50,136 bases of DNA from Alphaproteobacteria bacterium (GTDB lineage Bacteria > Pseudomonadota > Alphaproteobacteria > Rhodobacterales > Rhodobacteraceae). Below, in pieces: positions 24,006-36,581 of this stretch (position 1 is its first letter; every line of letters starts with the position of its first letter). The stretch is taken from NCBI GenBank assembly GCA_029289325.1, contig JARFTV010000020.1:25090-75225 (forward strand), given 5' to 3'. The notes under the pieces are model-generated. The model made no database searches. It had not been told where the DNA came from and was given only the letters and a program-made list of their open reading frames with translations. A program made the translations under genes and the position numbers.

Positions 24006-24052
24006 GTTAGCGCTAACGGGCGCGTTCTACAGCCTGCACCCGCCCCTGTCTA
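24006..24052 (-). promoter_or_regulatory. zwf promoter with LacI-like palindromic operator
   Basis: On the minus strand TAGACA (24052-24047) and TAGAAC (24029-24024) are exactly 17 bp apart, a good -35/-10 pair. A perfect 12-bp palindrome, GTTAGCGCTAAC (24006-24017), begins about where transcription should start. Palindromes with a central CG of this kind are typical of LacI-family repressors, and placement over the start site suggests repression of zwf-pgl-pgi in the absence of a sugar signal. The regulator is not in the window. Confidence 0.6.
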
Positions 24053-24078
24053 GCACCCGCTCGCACAAGGTGGAACGG

Positions 24079-24543
24079 TCAGGCCCGCAGCCCGGTCTCC
24101 CGCAGCAGACCCTTGCGCTTGGCCTCGTAATAATAGCCCCGCGAATACCACATCACCGCGGCATCCGGGTTCCCGTCCGCCACCAGCCAGGCCCCGCGCA
24201 GATAGCGGCCCGCGTAACGCAGGTTGACCTCGGGATCGAGAAGCCCCTCGGGCGACCCGCGATACCCCATCGTCTGCGCGGTCTGCGGCATGATCTGCAT
24301 CAGACCGTAATAAGGCCCATTCCGCGCCGCCGGGTTGTAACCGCTTTCGCGCTGGATCACCCGATGCAGCAGGCTTTCGGGGATGCCATGCTCCTGGGCC
24401 GAGCGGCGGACCAGCGCCATCATCTCGGGCGAGGCTCCCGGCCCCATCGTGGCGCGCGCGACCTGCGGCGCGGGCTTTCGTCCGCAGGCGGACAGGGCGG
24501 CAGCGGCTGAGAACAGGACAAGCTGGCGACGGTTCAGGGACAT
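24079..24543 (-). CDS. Lipoprotein lytic transglycosylase (SLT domain)
   Basis: A 154-residue lytic transglycosylase with a lipoprotein-type signal (MSLNRRQLVLFSAAAALSAC, lipobox LSAC with Cys20). The SLT domain has the catalytic Glu in VIQRESGYNPAARN, then YYGLMQIMPQTAQTMG and VNLRYAGRYLR, as in family 1 enzymes that cleave glycan strands to anhydro-muropeptides. Length is short, with no extra domains. ATG 24543 has no strong ribosome site. Its products would feed the NagZ recycling route encoded nearby. Confidence 0.9.
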   Translation of the reverse strand: MSLNRRQLVLFSAAAALSACGRKPAPQVARATMGPGASPEMMALVRRSAQEHGIPESLLHRVIQRESGYNPAARNGPYYGLMQIMPQTAQTMGYRGSPEGLLDPEVNLRYAGRYLRGAWLVADGNPDAAVMWYSRGYYYEAKRKGLLRETGLRA

Positions 24544-24639
24544 CCGGGCAGGCTCCGACAGTTTCGGCGGGAAGGATTAGGCATCTCCCACCCTTCCTGC
24601 AAGTCCGCCCTTCTCCGATGCGCGACGCCCCGCCTTTCG

Positions 24640-24668
24640 GGAATTTGACCGGACCCCATAGAAATTCC
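24640..24668. promoter_or_regulatory. Spaced inverted repeat in the transglycosylase-cox gap
   Basis: GGAATTT (24640-24646) and AAATTCC (24662-24668) form a perfect 7-bp dyad with a 15-bp spacer, in the 182-bp divergent gap between the transglycosylase and coxG-like genes. Its position suits an operator for either. I see no convincing promoter hexamers. Confidence 0.35.
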
Positions 24669-24725
24669 TGCTGGATTTCGCGCGGTTTCGCATAGACTTG
24701 ATCAAAAGACCGGGGGGAATCGACC

Positions 24726-25247
24726 ATGCAGATGTCCGACACGCGCGAGATCGCCGCCCCGACCGATATTGTCTGGCGCGCCATCCTCGACGCCGAGGTG
24801 CTGCGCGCCTGCATCCCTGGCTGCGAAAGCCTGTCGGGCAGCGTGGAAGAAGGCTATCAGGCCGTCGTCAAGCAGAAGGTCGGCCCGGTCAGTGCCACTT
24901 TTACCGGGGTCGTCCAGCTTTCCGACATCGTTGAAGGCCGGTCCTTGCGCATCTCGGGCGAAGGCAAGGGCGGGGTCGCGGGCTTCGCCAAGGGCGGCGC
25001 TGACATGGTGCTTGAGCCTACGGAAGGTGGCACCCGCCTGTCCTATACGGTCGATGCCTCGGTCGGCGGCAAGATCGCCCAGCTTGGCAGCAGGATCATC
25101 GACGGCTTCGCAAGAAAGCTCGCCGACGAATTCTTCACCCGCTTCCAGGAGGCGGTCGAGGGCCCGGAACAGGAGCCCCCGACCGAAGCCGAAGCAGCGG
25201 CAGAGGCCCCGAAGAAGGGCTGGTTCAAACGCATGATCGGGGGGTGA
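24726..25247 (+). CDS. CoxG-like SRPBCC protein
   Basis: A 173-residue protein with an SRPBCC (START-like) lipid-binding fold, of the carbon monoxide dehydrogenase subunit G family. Conserved parts are [36 protein letters not shown] and the C-terminal amphipathic helix after a Pro/Glu/Ala-rich linker (GWFKRMIGG). In the CO-oxidising bacterium Oligotropha, CoxG anchors the CO dehydrogenase to the membrane, so it may do the same for the enzyme encoded next. ATG 24726 is used; ATG 24732 is an alternative. It lies 33 bp before the small subunit gene. Confidence 0.88.
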   Translation: MQMSDTREIAAPTDIVWRAILDAEVLRACIPGCESLSGSVEEGYQAVVKQKVGPVSATFTGVVQLSDIVEGRSLRISGEGKGGVAGFAKGGADMVLEPTEGGTRLSYTVDASVGGKIAQLGSRIIDGFARKLADEFFTRFQEAVEGPEQEPPTEAEAAAEAPKKGWFKRMIGG

Positions 25248-25280
25248 TCCCCGACCCAGGGAAATCCAAGGGAGGAGTGA

Positions 25281-25766
25281 ATGACCAAAGTCAGCATGAC
25301 CGTGAACGGCCGTACCGTTTCCGGCGAGGCAGAGGGGCGGACCCTTCTGGTGCAATTCCTGCGTGAGGGGCTTGGCCTCACCGGCACCCATGTCGGCTGC
25401 GACACCAGCCAGTGCGGTGCCTGCGTGGTGCATGTGAACGGCCAGATGGTCAAAAGCTGCACCGTCTTCGCCCAGGATGTGGCAGGGGCGGATGTCCGCA
25501 CCATCGAAGGCATGGCGAACGCCGACGGCTCGCTGTCCGTGTTGCAGCAGGCATTTCAGGACCACCACGGCCTGCAATGCGGATATTGCACCCCCGGCAT
25601 GGTGATGTCGGCGGCGGCGCTTCTGAAGGACAACCCCAAGCCGACCGAAGTCGAAGTGCGCCACCACCTTGAAGGCAACATCTGCCGCTGCACGGGCTAC
25701 CACAACATCGTCAAGGCGGTGCTGGCGGCCAGTGGCCAGGACGTATCCAAGATCGCAGCCGAATAA
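25281..25766 (+). CDS. [2Fe-2S] small subunit of a CoxS-like molybdenum hydroxylase
   Basis: A 161-residue iron-sulfur subunit carrying two [2Fe-2S] clusters. Cluster 2 is the plant-type ferredoxin set in [14 protein letters not shown] with a further Cys in KSC. Cluster 1 uses CGYC in [18 protein letters not shown] and CRC in [12 protein letters not shown]. It passes electrons from the molybdenum centre to FAD. Gene order S-L-M here differs from the M-S-L order of form I CO dehydrogenase. A GGGAGGAG ribosome site precedes ATG 25281. Confidence 0.95.
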   Translation: MTKVSMTVNGRTVSGEAEGRTLLVQFLREGLGLTGTHVGCDTSQCGACVVHVNGQMVKSCTVFAQDVAGADVRTIEGMANADGSLSVLQQAFQDHHGLQCGYCTPGMVMSAAALLKDNPKPTEVEVRHHLEGNICRCTGYHNIVKAVLAASGQDVSKIAAE

Positions 25767-25787
25767 TCACAGAACAGGGAGGACGAC

Positions 25788-28157
25788 ATGCCGAAAGACG
25801 GAGGCATCGGCGCCAGCACCAAGCGGCGCGAAGACGTACGGTTCCTGACCGGAAAGGGCCGCTACACCGACGACATCAACATCCGGGGCCAGCTTTACGC
25901 CCATTTCATCCGCAGCCAGGTTGCGCATGGCACGATCCGCAAGATCGACACCCGCGACGCCGAGGCGATGCCGGGCGTGGTCAAGGTCTTCACCTCGGCT
26001 GATTTCACCGGCGTCGGGGGGATTCCCACCGGCTGGCAGGTGACCAGCCGCGACGGCCAGCCGATGCTGGAACCGAAGCACCCCGTGCTTGCCGAAGGCA
26101 AGGTCCGCCATGTCGGCGACCCGATCGCCGTGGTGGTGGCCGAGACGCTGGAACAGGCCCGCGACGCCGCCGAGGCGGTGGAGATCGACATCGACGAACT
26201 GCCCGCCGTCATGGACATGAAGGCCGCCATCCAGGGCGGCCCGCTGGTGCATGACGAGATCGGCTCGAACCTCTGCTACGACTGGGGCTTCGTCGAGGAA
26301 AACAAGGCCGCCGTGGATGAGGCGTTCAGGAACGCCGCCCATGTCACCACGCTTGAACTGGTGAACAACCGGCTGGTGGCGAACCCGATGGAACCCCGCG
26401 TCGCCGTCGGGGATTACGAGGATCACTCGGGCCAGCACACGCTTTACACCACCAGCCAGAACCCGCACGTGATCCGGCTGCTGATGGGCGCCTTCGTGCT
26501 GTCAATCCCGGAACACAAGCTGCGCGTCGTGGCCCCTGACGTGGGCGGCGGCTTCGGCTCGAAGATCTACCACTACGCGGAAGAGGCTTTCGTGACGAAA
26601 GCCGCCCAGATCCTGAAGCGCCCGGTCAAATGGACCTCCTCCCGGTCCGAAGCCTTCATGTCCGACGCCCAAGGCCGCGACCATGTGACCCGGGTCGAAC
26701 TCGCACTCGACGCTGACCACAATTTCACCGCGCTCCGCTGCGAGACCTACGCGAACATGGGGGCGTATCTCTCCACCTTCGCGCCCTGCATCCCGACCTG
26801 GCTGCATGGCACGCTGCTTGCGGGCAACTACAAGACCCCGCTGGTCTACACCAACGTCAAGGCCGTCTTCACCAACACCGTCCCCGTCGACGCCTATCGC
26901 GGCGCGGGCCGTCCCGAGGCGACCTTCCAGCTGGAACGCGTCATCGACAAGGCCGCGCGCGAGCTGGGCGTCTCCCCGGTGGAGCTGCGGCGCAAGAACT
27001 TCATCCAGCCCGACCAGTTCCCCTACCAGACCCCGGTCGCCGTGGTCTACGACACCGGCAACTACCAGGCCACGCTGGACAAGCTCCTCGAACTCTCCGA
27101 CCACGCCGGGTTCGAGGCCCGCGCGGCTGAATCGAAAGCCCGCGGCAAACTCCGCGGCTTCGGCCTTGCCCACTATATCGAGGCCTGCGGCATCGCGCCG
27201 TCGAACCTCGTCGGCCAGCTTGGCGCCCGGGCGGGCCTGTACGAATCCGCCACCGTCCGCGTCAACGCCACCGGCTCGATCACCGTCTTCACCGGCAGCC
27301 ACAGCCACGGCCAGGGCCACGAGACGACCTTCGCGCAAGTCATCAGCGAGATGATCGGCATCGACGCCTCCCAGGTGGAGATCGTCCACGGCGACACTTC
27401 GAACACGCCGATGGGCATGGGCACCTATGGCTCGCGTTCGCTGGCCGTCGGCGGCTCGGCGATGGTCAAGGCCACCAACAAGATCATCAACAAGGCCAAG
27501 AAGATTGCGGCCCACCTGATGGAGGCGTCCGAGGCCGACATTGAACTGAAGGACGGCAAGTTCACCGTGGCCGGGACCGACAAGGAGAAATCCTGGGTCG
27601 ACATCACGCTCGCGGCCTATGTCCCGCACAACTACCCGCTGGAATCGATGGAACCGGGGCTGGAGGAGACGGCCTTCTACGATCCATCCAACTTCACCTA
27701 CCCCGCCGGCGCCTATGGCTGCGAGGTCGAGGTGGACCCCGAAACGGGCAAGGTCACGATCTGCTCCTTCACCGCCGCCGACGACTTCGGCAATGTGGTG
27801 AATCCGATGATCGTGGAAGGCCAGGTCCACGGCGGCCTTGCGCAAGGGATCGGCCAGGCCATGCTGGAGAACTGCGTCTTCGACGAGAACGGCCAGCTTC
27901 TGTCGGGCTCCTTCATGGACTACGCCATGCCCCGCGCCGATGACGTGCCGTTCTATTCGGTCGACCACAGCTGCGCCACGCCCTGCACCCACAACCCCCT
28001 TGGCGTGAAGGGCTGCGGCGAGGCGGGGGCCATCGGGTCGCCCCCGGCGGTCGTCAACGCGGTGATCGACGCGCTGCATCGTGGCGGCTTCACCCATGTC
28101 ACCCATATCGACATGCCCGTCAGCCCGTCGCGGGTCTGGCAGGCGATGCAGGGCTAA
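25788..28157 (+). CDS. Molybdopterin large subunit, form II CoxL-like
   Basis: A 789-residue xanthine-oxidase-family large subunit that binds the molybdopterin cytosine dinucleotide cofactor. Key blocks are [10 protein letters not shown], the active-site loop [15 protein letters not shown] (near 369), and [20 protein letters not shown] with the catalytic Glu. Form I CO dehydrogenase has AYXCSFR with a copper-binding Cys; here the loop is AYRGAGR without that Cys, the form II signature. The true substrate of form II enzymes is uncertain, so a CO role is doubtful. It is operonic with CoxG, CoxS and CoxM. Confidence 0.93.
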   Translation: MPKDGGIGASTKRREDVRFLTGKGRYTDDINIRGQLYAHFIRSQVAHGTIRKIDTRDAEAMPGVVKVFTSADFTGVGGIPTGWQVTSRDGQPMLEPKHPVLAEGKVRHVGDPIAVVVAETLEQARDAAEAVEIDIDELPAVMDMKAAIQGGPLVHDEIGSNLCYDWGFVEENKAAVDEAFRNAAHVTTLELVNNRLVANPMEPRVAVGDYEDHSGQHTLYTTSQNPHVIRLLMGAFVLSIPEHKLRVVAPDVGGGFGSKIYHYAEEAFVTKAAQILKRPVKWTSSRSEAFMSDAQGRDHVTRVELALDADHNFTALRCETYANMGAYLSTFAPCIPTWLHGTLLAGNYKTPLVYTNVKAVFTNTVPVDAYRGAGRPEATFQLERVIDKAARELGVSPVELRRKNFIQPDQFPYQTPVAVVYDTGNYQATLDKLLELSDHAGFEARAAESKARGKLRGFGLAHYIEACGIAPSNLVGQLGARAGLYESATVRVNATGSITVFTGSHSHGQGHETTFAQVISEMIGIDASQVEIVHGDTSNTPMGMGTYGSRSLAVGGSAMVKATNKIINKAKKIAAHLMEASEADIELKDGKFTVAGTDKEKSWVDITLAAYVPHNYPLESMEPGLEETAFYDPSNFTYPAGAYGCEVEVDPETGKVTICSFTAADDFGNVVNPMIVEGQVHGGLAQGIGQAMLENCVFDENGQLLSGSFMDYAMPRADDVPFYSVDHSCATPCTHNPLGVKGCGEAGAIGSPPAVVNAVIDALHRGGFTHVTHIDMPVSPSRVWQAMQG

Positions 28158-28168
28158 GGAGAGGGACC

Positions 28169-28957
28169 ATGCACAACTTCGACTTCGTCAAACCCTCGAC
28201 CATCGCCGAGGCCGTGTCGGCACTGTCCCACGAAGGTGCTCAGGCGCTTTCGGGCGGGCAGACCCTGATCCCCACGATGAAGCAGCGCCTTGCCGCGCCC
28301 GGAACGCTGGTCAGCCTGACCGGCATCGCCGAGATGCAGGGCGTCTGCCTTGGCGACGGGGGCCTTCACATCGGCGCGGCCACGCCCCATGCGGTTGTCG
28401 CGCGCGAGGCCAAGGCGCATTACCCGGCGCTGGCCAGCCTTGCCGCCGGGATCGGCGACCCGGCGGTGCGCAACAGGGGTACCATTGGCGGCAGTCTTGC
28501 CAACAACGACCCGGCCGCCTGCTACCCCTCGGCCGTCCTCGCCTCGGGCGCGACCATCGTCACCAACACGCGTACGATCGGCGCGGACGACTATTTCCAG
28601 GGCATGTTCACCACCGCCCTGCATGATGGCGAGATCATCACCTCGGTCGTCTTCCCGATCCCGGAAAAGGCGGCCTATGTGAAGTTCGACCAGCCCGCCA
28701 GCCGCTTTGCCCTGACCGGAGTCTTCGTGGCGAAATACGCGGGCGGCGTCCGCGTTGCGGTCACTGGCGCCTCGCAGGACGGCGTCTTCCGCTGGCGCGA
28801 GGCCGAGGCGGCGCTCACGGCGAATTTCTCGCCCGCGGCCGTCTCGGGCCTGACGGTGGACAGCCGCCACATGATCGCCGACTTGCACGGGACCCCGGCC
28901 TATCGGGCGAACCTGGTCAAGGTGCTGACCGGCCGCGCAGTCGCCGCCGCAAGCTGA
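28169..28957 (+). CDS. FAD-binding medium subunit, CoxM-like
   Basis: A 262-residue flavoprotein subunit of the same enzyme complex. FAD motifs are ALSGGQTLIPTMKQRL (about 27-42) and NRGTIGGSLANNDPAACYPS (about 108-127), as in the xanthine dehydrogenase FAD domain. It completes the electron path from the two iron-sulfur clusters to an acceptor. ATG 28169 follows GGAGAGGG, 11 bp after the large subunit stop. A 15-bp hairpin follows the gene at 28968. Confidence 0.93.
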   Translation: MHNFDFVKPSTIAEAVSALSHEGAQALSGGQTLIPTMKQRLAAPGTLVSLTGIAEMQGVCLGDGGLHIGAATPHAVVAREAKAHYPALASLAAGIGDPAVRNRGTIGGSLANNDPAACYPSAVLASGATIVTNTRTIGADDYFQGMFTTALHDGEIITSVVFPIPEKAAYVKFDQPASRFALTGVFVAKYAGGVRVAVTGASQDGVFRWREAEAALTANFSPAAVSGLTVDSRHMIADLHGTPAYRANLVKVLTGRAVAAAS

Positions 28958-28967
28958 CACCAACCCC

Positions 28968-29006
28968 GATCCGGGGCCTTCCATCATCTGCGGAAGGCCC
29001 CGGATC
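28968..29006 (+). terminator. 15-bp hairpin ending the cox-like operon
   Basis: GATCCGGGGCCTTCC (28968-28982) pairs perfectly with GGAAGGCCCCGGATC (28992-29006), with a 9-nt loop. It starts 10 bp after the medium subunit stop. No T-tract follows on either strand, so it may act with Rho or as a stabilising 3' end. It also overlaps the stop of the small minus-strand frame at 29005. Confidence 0.7.
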
Positions 29007-29136
29007 ACAAGAACCCGTCATCCATCGGATGGCCGGGTTCAGACCCGCCCCAGCCCATCACCGCCGCCCACCGCGCCCCCTCCTCCGCTTTCTCGCGTCG
29101 GCGGCGCGACCAATCGACCGCCTTGTGCGTTGTCAT
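29005..29136 (-). CDS. Small unknown protein (43 residues)
   Basis: A 43-residue frame starting MTTHKAVDWSRRRREKAEEG and ending in a tail of Gly, Pro and Asp. Composition is protein-like (Trp, Arg and Glu in a likely helix) rather than the usual Arg/Ser/Pro of chance high-GC frames. It has no clear ribosome site and its stop overlaps the 28968 hairpin. I do not recognise a family. The rest of the 28958-29294 gap contains only a 7-bp hairpin, GGGCGGG/CCCGCCC (29231-29248), before the HNH gene. Confidence 0.35.
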   Translation of the reverse strand: MTTHKAVDWSRRRREKAEEGARWAAVMGWGGSEPGHPMDDGFL

Positions 29137-29294
29137 GCTACGGTCACGCAAATCGGGCATGTCCCTCACAGGACCGTCAGGCGCTAGGGGGTAGACATGC
29201 GACAAACGCCAGATATAGTTCCCTCGACCGGGGCGGGCTCCCCCGCCCTGACGACCGAAAGGTCAATGGACAAAGCGTGGAGTCTTTGACGGCA

Positions 29295-29879
29295 ATGGAC
29301 GGCGATTTCAGAACCCAGTTCGTGCGCGATCCCGCGGCGCTCAAGCACTACCCCGCGCTGGTGCTTAACGCCGATTATCGGCCGCTCAGTTACTACCCTC
29401 TCAGTCTCTGGCCCTGGCAAGAGGCGATCAAGGCTGCCGTTCTCGACCGGGTCCAGATCGTCGCCGAATACGACCAGGTCGTGCGAAGCCAGCGGCAAGA
29501 GTTTCGGATACCCTCGGTCGTCGTGCTGAAAGAATTCGTAAGACCCCAGAAGCGCGTGGCCTTCACGCGCTTCAATCTTTTTCTGAGGGACGAGTTCTGC
29601 TGTCAGTATTGCGGGGCGCGGGGTGATCTGACCTTCGACCATGTGGTGCCCCGCTCGCGTGGCGGGATCACCAGCTGGGAAAACGTGGTTGCGGCCTGTT
29701 CGCCCTGCAACCTCCGCAAGGGTTCAAAGACGCTGCGGCAGTCGGGCCTGTCGCTCCGCCGTCCGCCGCGTGCGCCCACCGCCGAGGAGATGCAGGCCCA
29801 CGGCCGCCGCTTCCCGCCGAACCACCTGCATGTCAGCTGGATGGACTACCTCTACTGGGATGCCGAGCTGGAGGCGTAG
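29295..29879 (+). CDS. HNH endonuclease family protein
   Basis: A 194-residue protein with a Zn-containing HNH domain: CCQYCG (about 100-105) and CSPCN supply Zn-binding cysteines, and FDHVVPRSRGGITSWENVVAA carries the catalytic His and Asn. The N-terminal region (ALVLNADYRPLSYYPLSLWP) is strongly conserved across alphaproteobacteria, so it is a housekeeping member of unknown role rather than a homing enzyme. ATG 29295 begins the family start; a GTG at 29277 is an alternative. Nothing mobile surrounds it. Confidence 0.9.
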   Translation: MDGDFRTQFVRDPAALKHYPALVLNADYRPLSYYPLSLWPWQEAIKAAVLDRVQIVAEYDQVVRSQRQEFRIPSVVVLKEFVRPQKRVAFTRFNLFLRDEFCCQYCGARGDLTFDHVVPRSRGGITSWENVVAACSPCNLRKGSKTLRQSGLSLRRPPRAPTAEEMQAHGRRFPPNHLHVSWMDYLYWDAELEA

Positions 29880-29974
29880 GCCCCCCATTTCCATCCGGCG
29901 CGGTCCTCCCGTCGAAAGCTGCATGCGCGACACGGCGTCATTACTTAACACTTCCTGAACGCAGGCCGCCAAGC

Positions 29975-30015
29975 CCTTGATCTTTCAAGGACCGACTGCG
30001 TGACCACGCTGGTCA
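29975..30015. terminator. Hairpins between the HNH gene and pgm
   Basis: Two small stems lie in the 160-bp convergent gap: CCTTGA-TCTT-TCAAGG (29975-29990) and TGACCA-CGC-TGGTCA (30001-30015). Neither has a good U-tract. They could jointly end transcription from both sides, in particular from the long glycogen operon. No gene is seen in this gap. Confidence 0.4.
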
Positions 30016-30039
30016 GCCGCACCTCGATGGGCCGAGGGA

Positions 30040-33790
<3,751 letters not shown>

Positions 33791-33794
<4 letters not shown>

Positions 33795-35215
33795 GCCGTC
33801 AGCCTTTCGTAAAGGCCTGCATAGGCGGCGGCGCTGGACTGCCAGCCCACGGGATGCGCCATGGCATTGGCGCGCAGTTTCGCCCAGAGCTTTGGCTGGC
33901 GGTAAAGCTCTACCAGTTTCTGCAGCGCCTGCCCGAAGGCCAGCGCATCGACCGGGTGGAAGGTCACCCCCGTCGCCACCCCCGCCGCCAGTGTCGCCGG
34001 GCTGGCCCCGATCACCGTGTCGGCAAGTCCGCCCACCAGGCTGACCACGGGCAGGGTGCCATAGCGCAGGCCATACATCTGGGTCAGGCCGCAGGGTTCG
34101 AACCGGCTCGGAACCAGCACGGCATCGGCCCCGGCGAAGAGGCGGCGGCTCAGCCCCTCGTCATAGCCGATCCGCACCGCCACCCGGCCCGGGAACCGGT
34201 CGGCAAGGTGACGCATCGCGCCCTCCATCCCCGGATCGCCGGAGCCGAGGACGATGAGCCCGCCACCGCCAAGGATGAAATCCGGAATCACCTGAGGAAG
34301 GAGGTCGATCCCTTTCTGGTCGGTCAGGCGGCTGACCACGATGGCCAGCGGCCCCGGCACCTCCAGCCCGAACTCCTCGCACAGCTTCGCCCGGGCCGAG
34401 GCCTTGCCGGCGATGGATTTGCGGTCGAACCCCGGCTCTTCGCGGGACGGGTCCCAGAGGCCCGTGTCCACCCCGTTCAGGATGCCGGAGACGACCCGCC
34501 CGCGCGTGGCGATCACGCCTTGCAGTCCCATGCCGAACTCCTCGCGCATCAGTTCGGCGGCATAGGTTGGCGAGACGGTGGTGATCCAGTCGGCGGTCAT
34601 CAGGCCCGCCTTCAGGCTGGAGATGCCGCCGTAATACTCCAACGCCTCGGGATGGAAGGCATGGCCCGGCAGGCGCAGGATCCCCAGCATATGGGCGGGC
34701 GCCCAGCCCTGGAAGGCGACGTTGTGGATGGTGATGACCGATTTGCAGCCGCCATGTCCGTGATAGGTCAGATAGGCAGGCGCGAGCCCGGCCTGCCAGT
34801 CATGGGCGTGCAGGACATCCGGCTTCCAGTCCGCAAGCCCCTCGCGCGCGATGCGGGCGGCGATCCAGGACAGGGCGGCGAAGCGGATGGCATTGTCGGG
34901 ATGTTCGCCGTTCGGGCCGCCATAGGGCCCACCCTCGCGGTCATAAAGATGCGGCGCATCAAGGAGGAGGACGGAAACGCCGCCCGCCTCTCCCGCCAGG
35001 ACCCGGCCGGGGCCGCCCCAAAGGTCGCTCTCTTCCAGAACAACGGGCCAGCCCTGCGCCTGGGCACGCAAAGCGCGGTAGGCGGGGAGCAGGACCCGCA
35101 TGTTCCAGCCGGTGGCGGCCAAGGCAGAGGGCAGCGCGCCCACCACATCGGCCAGCCCCCCGGTCTTGACGAAAGGAACGCATTCCGAGGCCACCGATAG
35201 AACCCGACCGCCCAT
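33791..35215 (-). CDS. glgA: Glycogen synthase (ADP-glucose)
   Basis: A 474-residue GT5 enzyme with the GT-B fold that adds glucose from ADP-glucose to the growing alpha-1,4 chain. The donor motif KTGGLADVVGALP (about 17-29) and C-terminal RFEPCGLTQMYGLRYGTLPVV with the catalytic Glu are intact, as is HAHDWQAGLAPAY. ATG 35215 has AAAGG upstream. It follows glgC by 63 bp and overlaps glgX at its stop. Confidence 0.98.
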
Positions 35216-35278
35216 TTTCCCGACCTTTCAGATGCTTCCGGCCCGAAGTTAACGGAGCCCCCGGGCAGGGTCCAGCGC

Positions 35279-36550
35279 TTAGACCAGGGCCCGTGACCTG
35301 GCGTCCAGCATGTCCTGCGTGATCAACACGATCCCGCCTTCTGACCGGCGGAACCACTTGGCGTCCTCATCCGGGTCGACACCGACCACCAGGCCTTCGG
35401 GGATCACGACCCCGCGGTCGATCACACAGTTCTTCAACTGCGCCTTGCGGTTGACGGTCACCTGCGGCAGGGCCACGACATATTCGAGGCTGGAATAGCT
35501 GTGCGTCCGGACCCCGGTGAACAGGAGCGAATTCCTCACCTCGGACCCCGAGACGATGCAGTCCCCCGAGACAAGCGACGAGATTGCCATCCCGCGCCGT
35601 CCGTCCTCGTCATGGATGAACTTGGCGGGAGGGACGATCTCGGCATAGGTCCAGATCGGCCAGGCGTTGTCGTAGATGTCCAGCTTCGGAGTGAACTCGG
35701 TCAGGTCGATATTGGCCTGCCAGAAGGCATCGATGGTCCCGACGTCGCGCCAGTAGGGCTCGGTCTCGAGGCCCGAGGTGACGCAACTGTCGGCGAACTT
35801 GTGCGCCACGGCCTTGCCGTTCTTCACGATCCGCGGGATCAGATCGAAGCCGAAGTCGTGGGTGGAGCTGTCATCGGCCATGTCGCTGAGCAGAAGGTCG
35901 CGCAGGAAGGCCCAGTCGAAGACATAGATCCCCATCGAGGCCAGCGCATGCTCCGGGTCGCCGGGGATCGAGGGCGGATCCTTGGGTTTTTCCAGAAAAT
36001 CGGTGATCCGCATCGAGGCGTCGACATGCATGACGCCGAAGGCTGTGGCTTCCATGCGCGGCACCGTCAGGCAGCCGATGGTCACATCCGCCGCCTGTTC
36101 AACATGCTGGCGAAGCATCACCTCGTAATCCATCTTGTAGATATGGTCGCCCGCCAGGATGATGACGTATTTCACCCCGTAGCTGTCGATGATGTCGATG
36201 TTCTGTGCCACGGCATCGGCGGTGCCGCGGTACCAGTTGAGCTCGTCCATGCGCTGGCTGGCGGGGAGGATGTCCAGGTACTCGTTCCGCTCCGCCCGGA
36301 AGAAGCCCCAACCGCGCTGGACATGGCGGATCAGCGAATGCGCCTTGTATTGCGTGGCGATCGCCATCTTGCGGATGCCCGAGTTCAATGCATTCGACAG
36401 CGCGAAGTCGATGATCCTCGTCTTGCCGCCGAAATAGACCGCCGGTTTTGCACGCCTGTCGGTCAGCTCTTTCAGCCGACTGCCGCGGCCCCCGGCAAGG
36501 ACGAAGGCCATGGCCTGGGATGACAGGCGCTGGTTCGGTCTTGGTTTCAT
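35279..36550 (-). CDS. glgC: Glucose-1-phosphate adenylyltransferase
   Basis: A 423-residue ADP-glucose pyrophosphorylase, the committed and allosterically controlled step of glycogen synthesis. The nucleotide-binding [24 protein letters not shown], the substrate-binding FLEKP, the catalytic [11 protein letters not shown] and the C-terminal left-handed beta-helix (from about 300) are present. Conserved Arg and Lys of the N-terminal allosteric site (RPNQRL, RRAKPA) are seen. ATG 36550 follows GGGAGGG. It lies 31 bp after glgB. Confidence 0.98.
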   Translation of the reverse strand: MKPRPNQRLSSQAMAFVLAGGRGSRLKELTDRRAKPAVYFGGKTRIIDFALSNALNSGIRKMAIATQYKAHSLIRHVQRGWGFFRAERNEYLDILPASQRMDELNWYRGTADAVAQNIDIIDSYGVKYVIILAGDHIYKMDYEVMLRQHVEQAADVTIGCLTVPRMEATAFGVMHVDASMRITDFLEKPKDPPSIPGDPEHALASMGIYVFDWAFLRDLLLSDMADDSSTHDFGFDLIPRIVKNGKAVAHKFADSCVTSGLETEPYWRDVGTIDAFWQANIDLTEFTPKLDIYDNAWPIWTYAEIVPPAKFIHDEDGRRGMAISSLVSGDCIVSGSEVRNSLLFTGVRTHSYSSLEYVVALPQVTVNRKAQLKNCVIDRGVVIPEGLVVGVDPDEDAKWFRRSEGGIVLITQDMLDARSRALV

Positions 36551-36581
36551 CTTCCCTCCCCTTGGGCGTTGCCCGCCCTGT

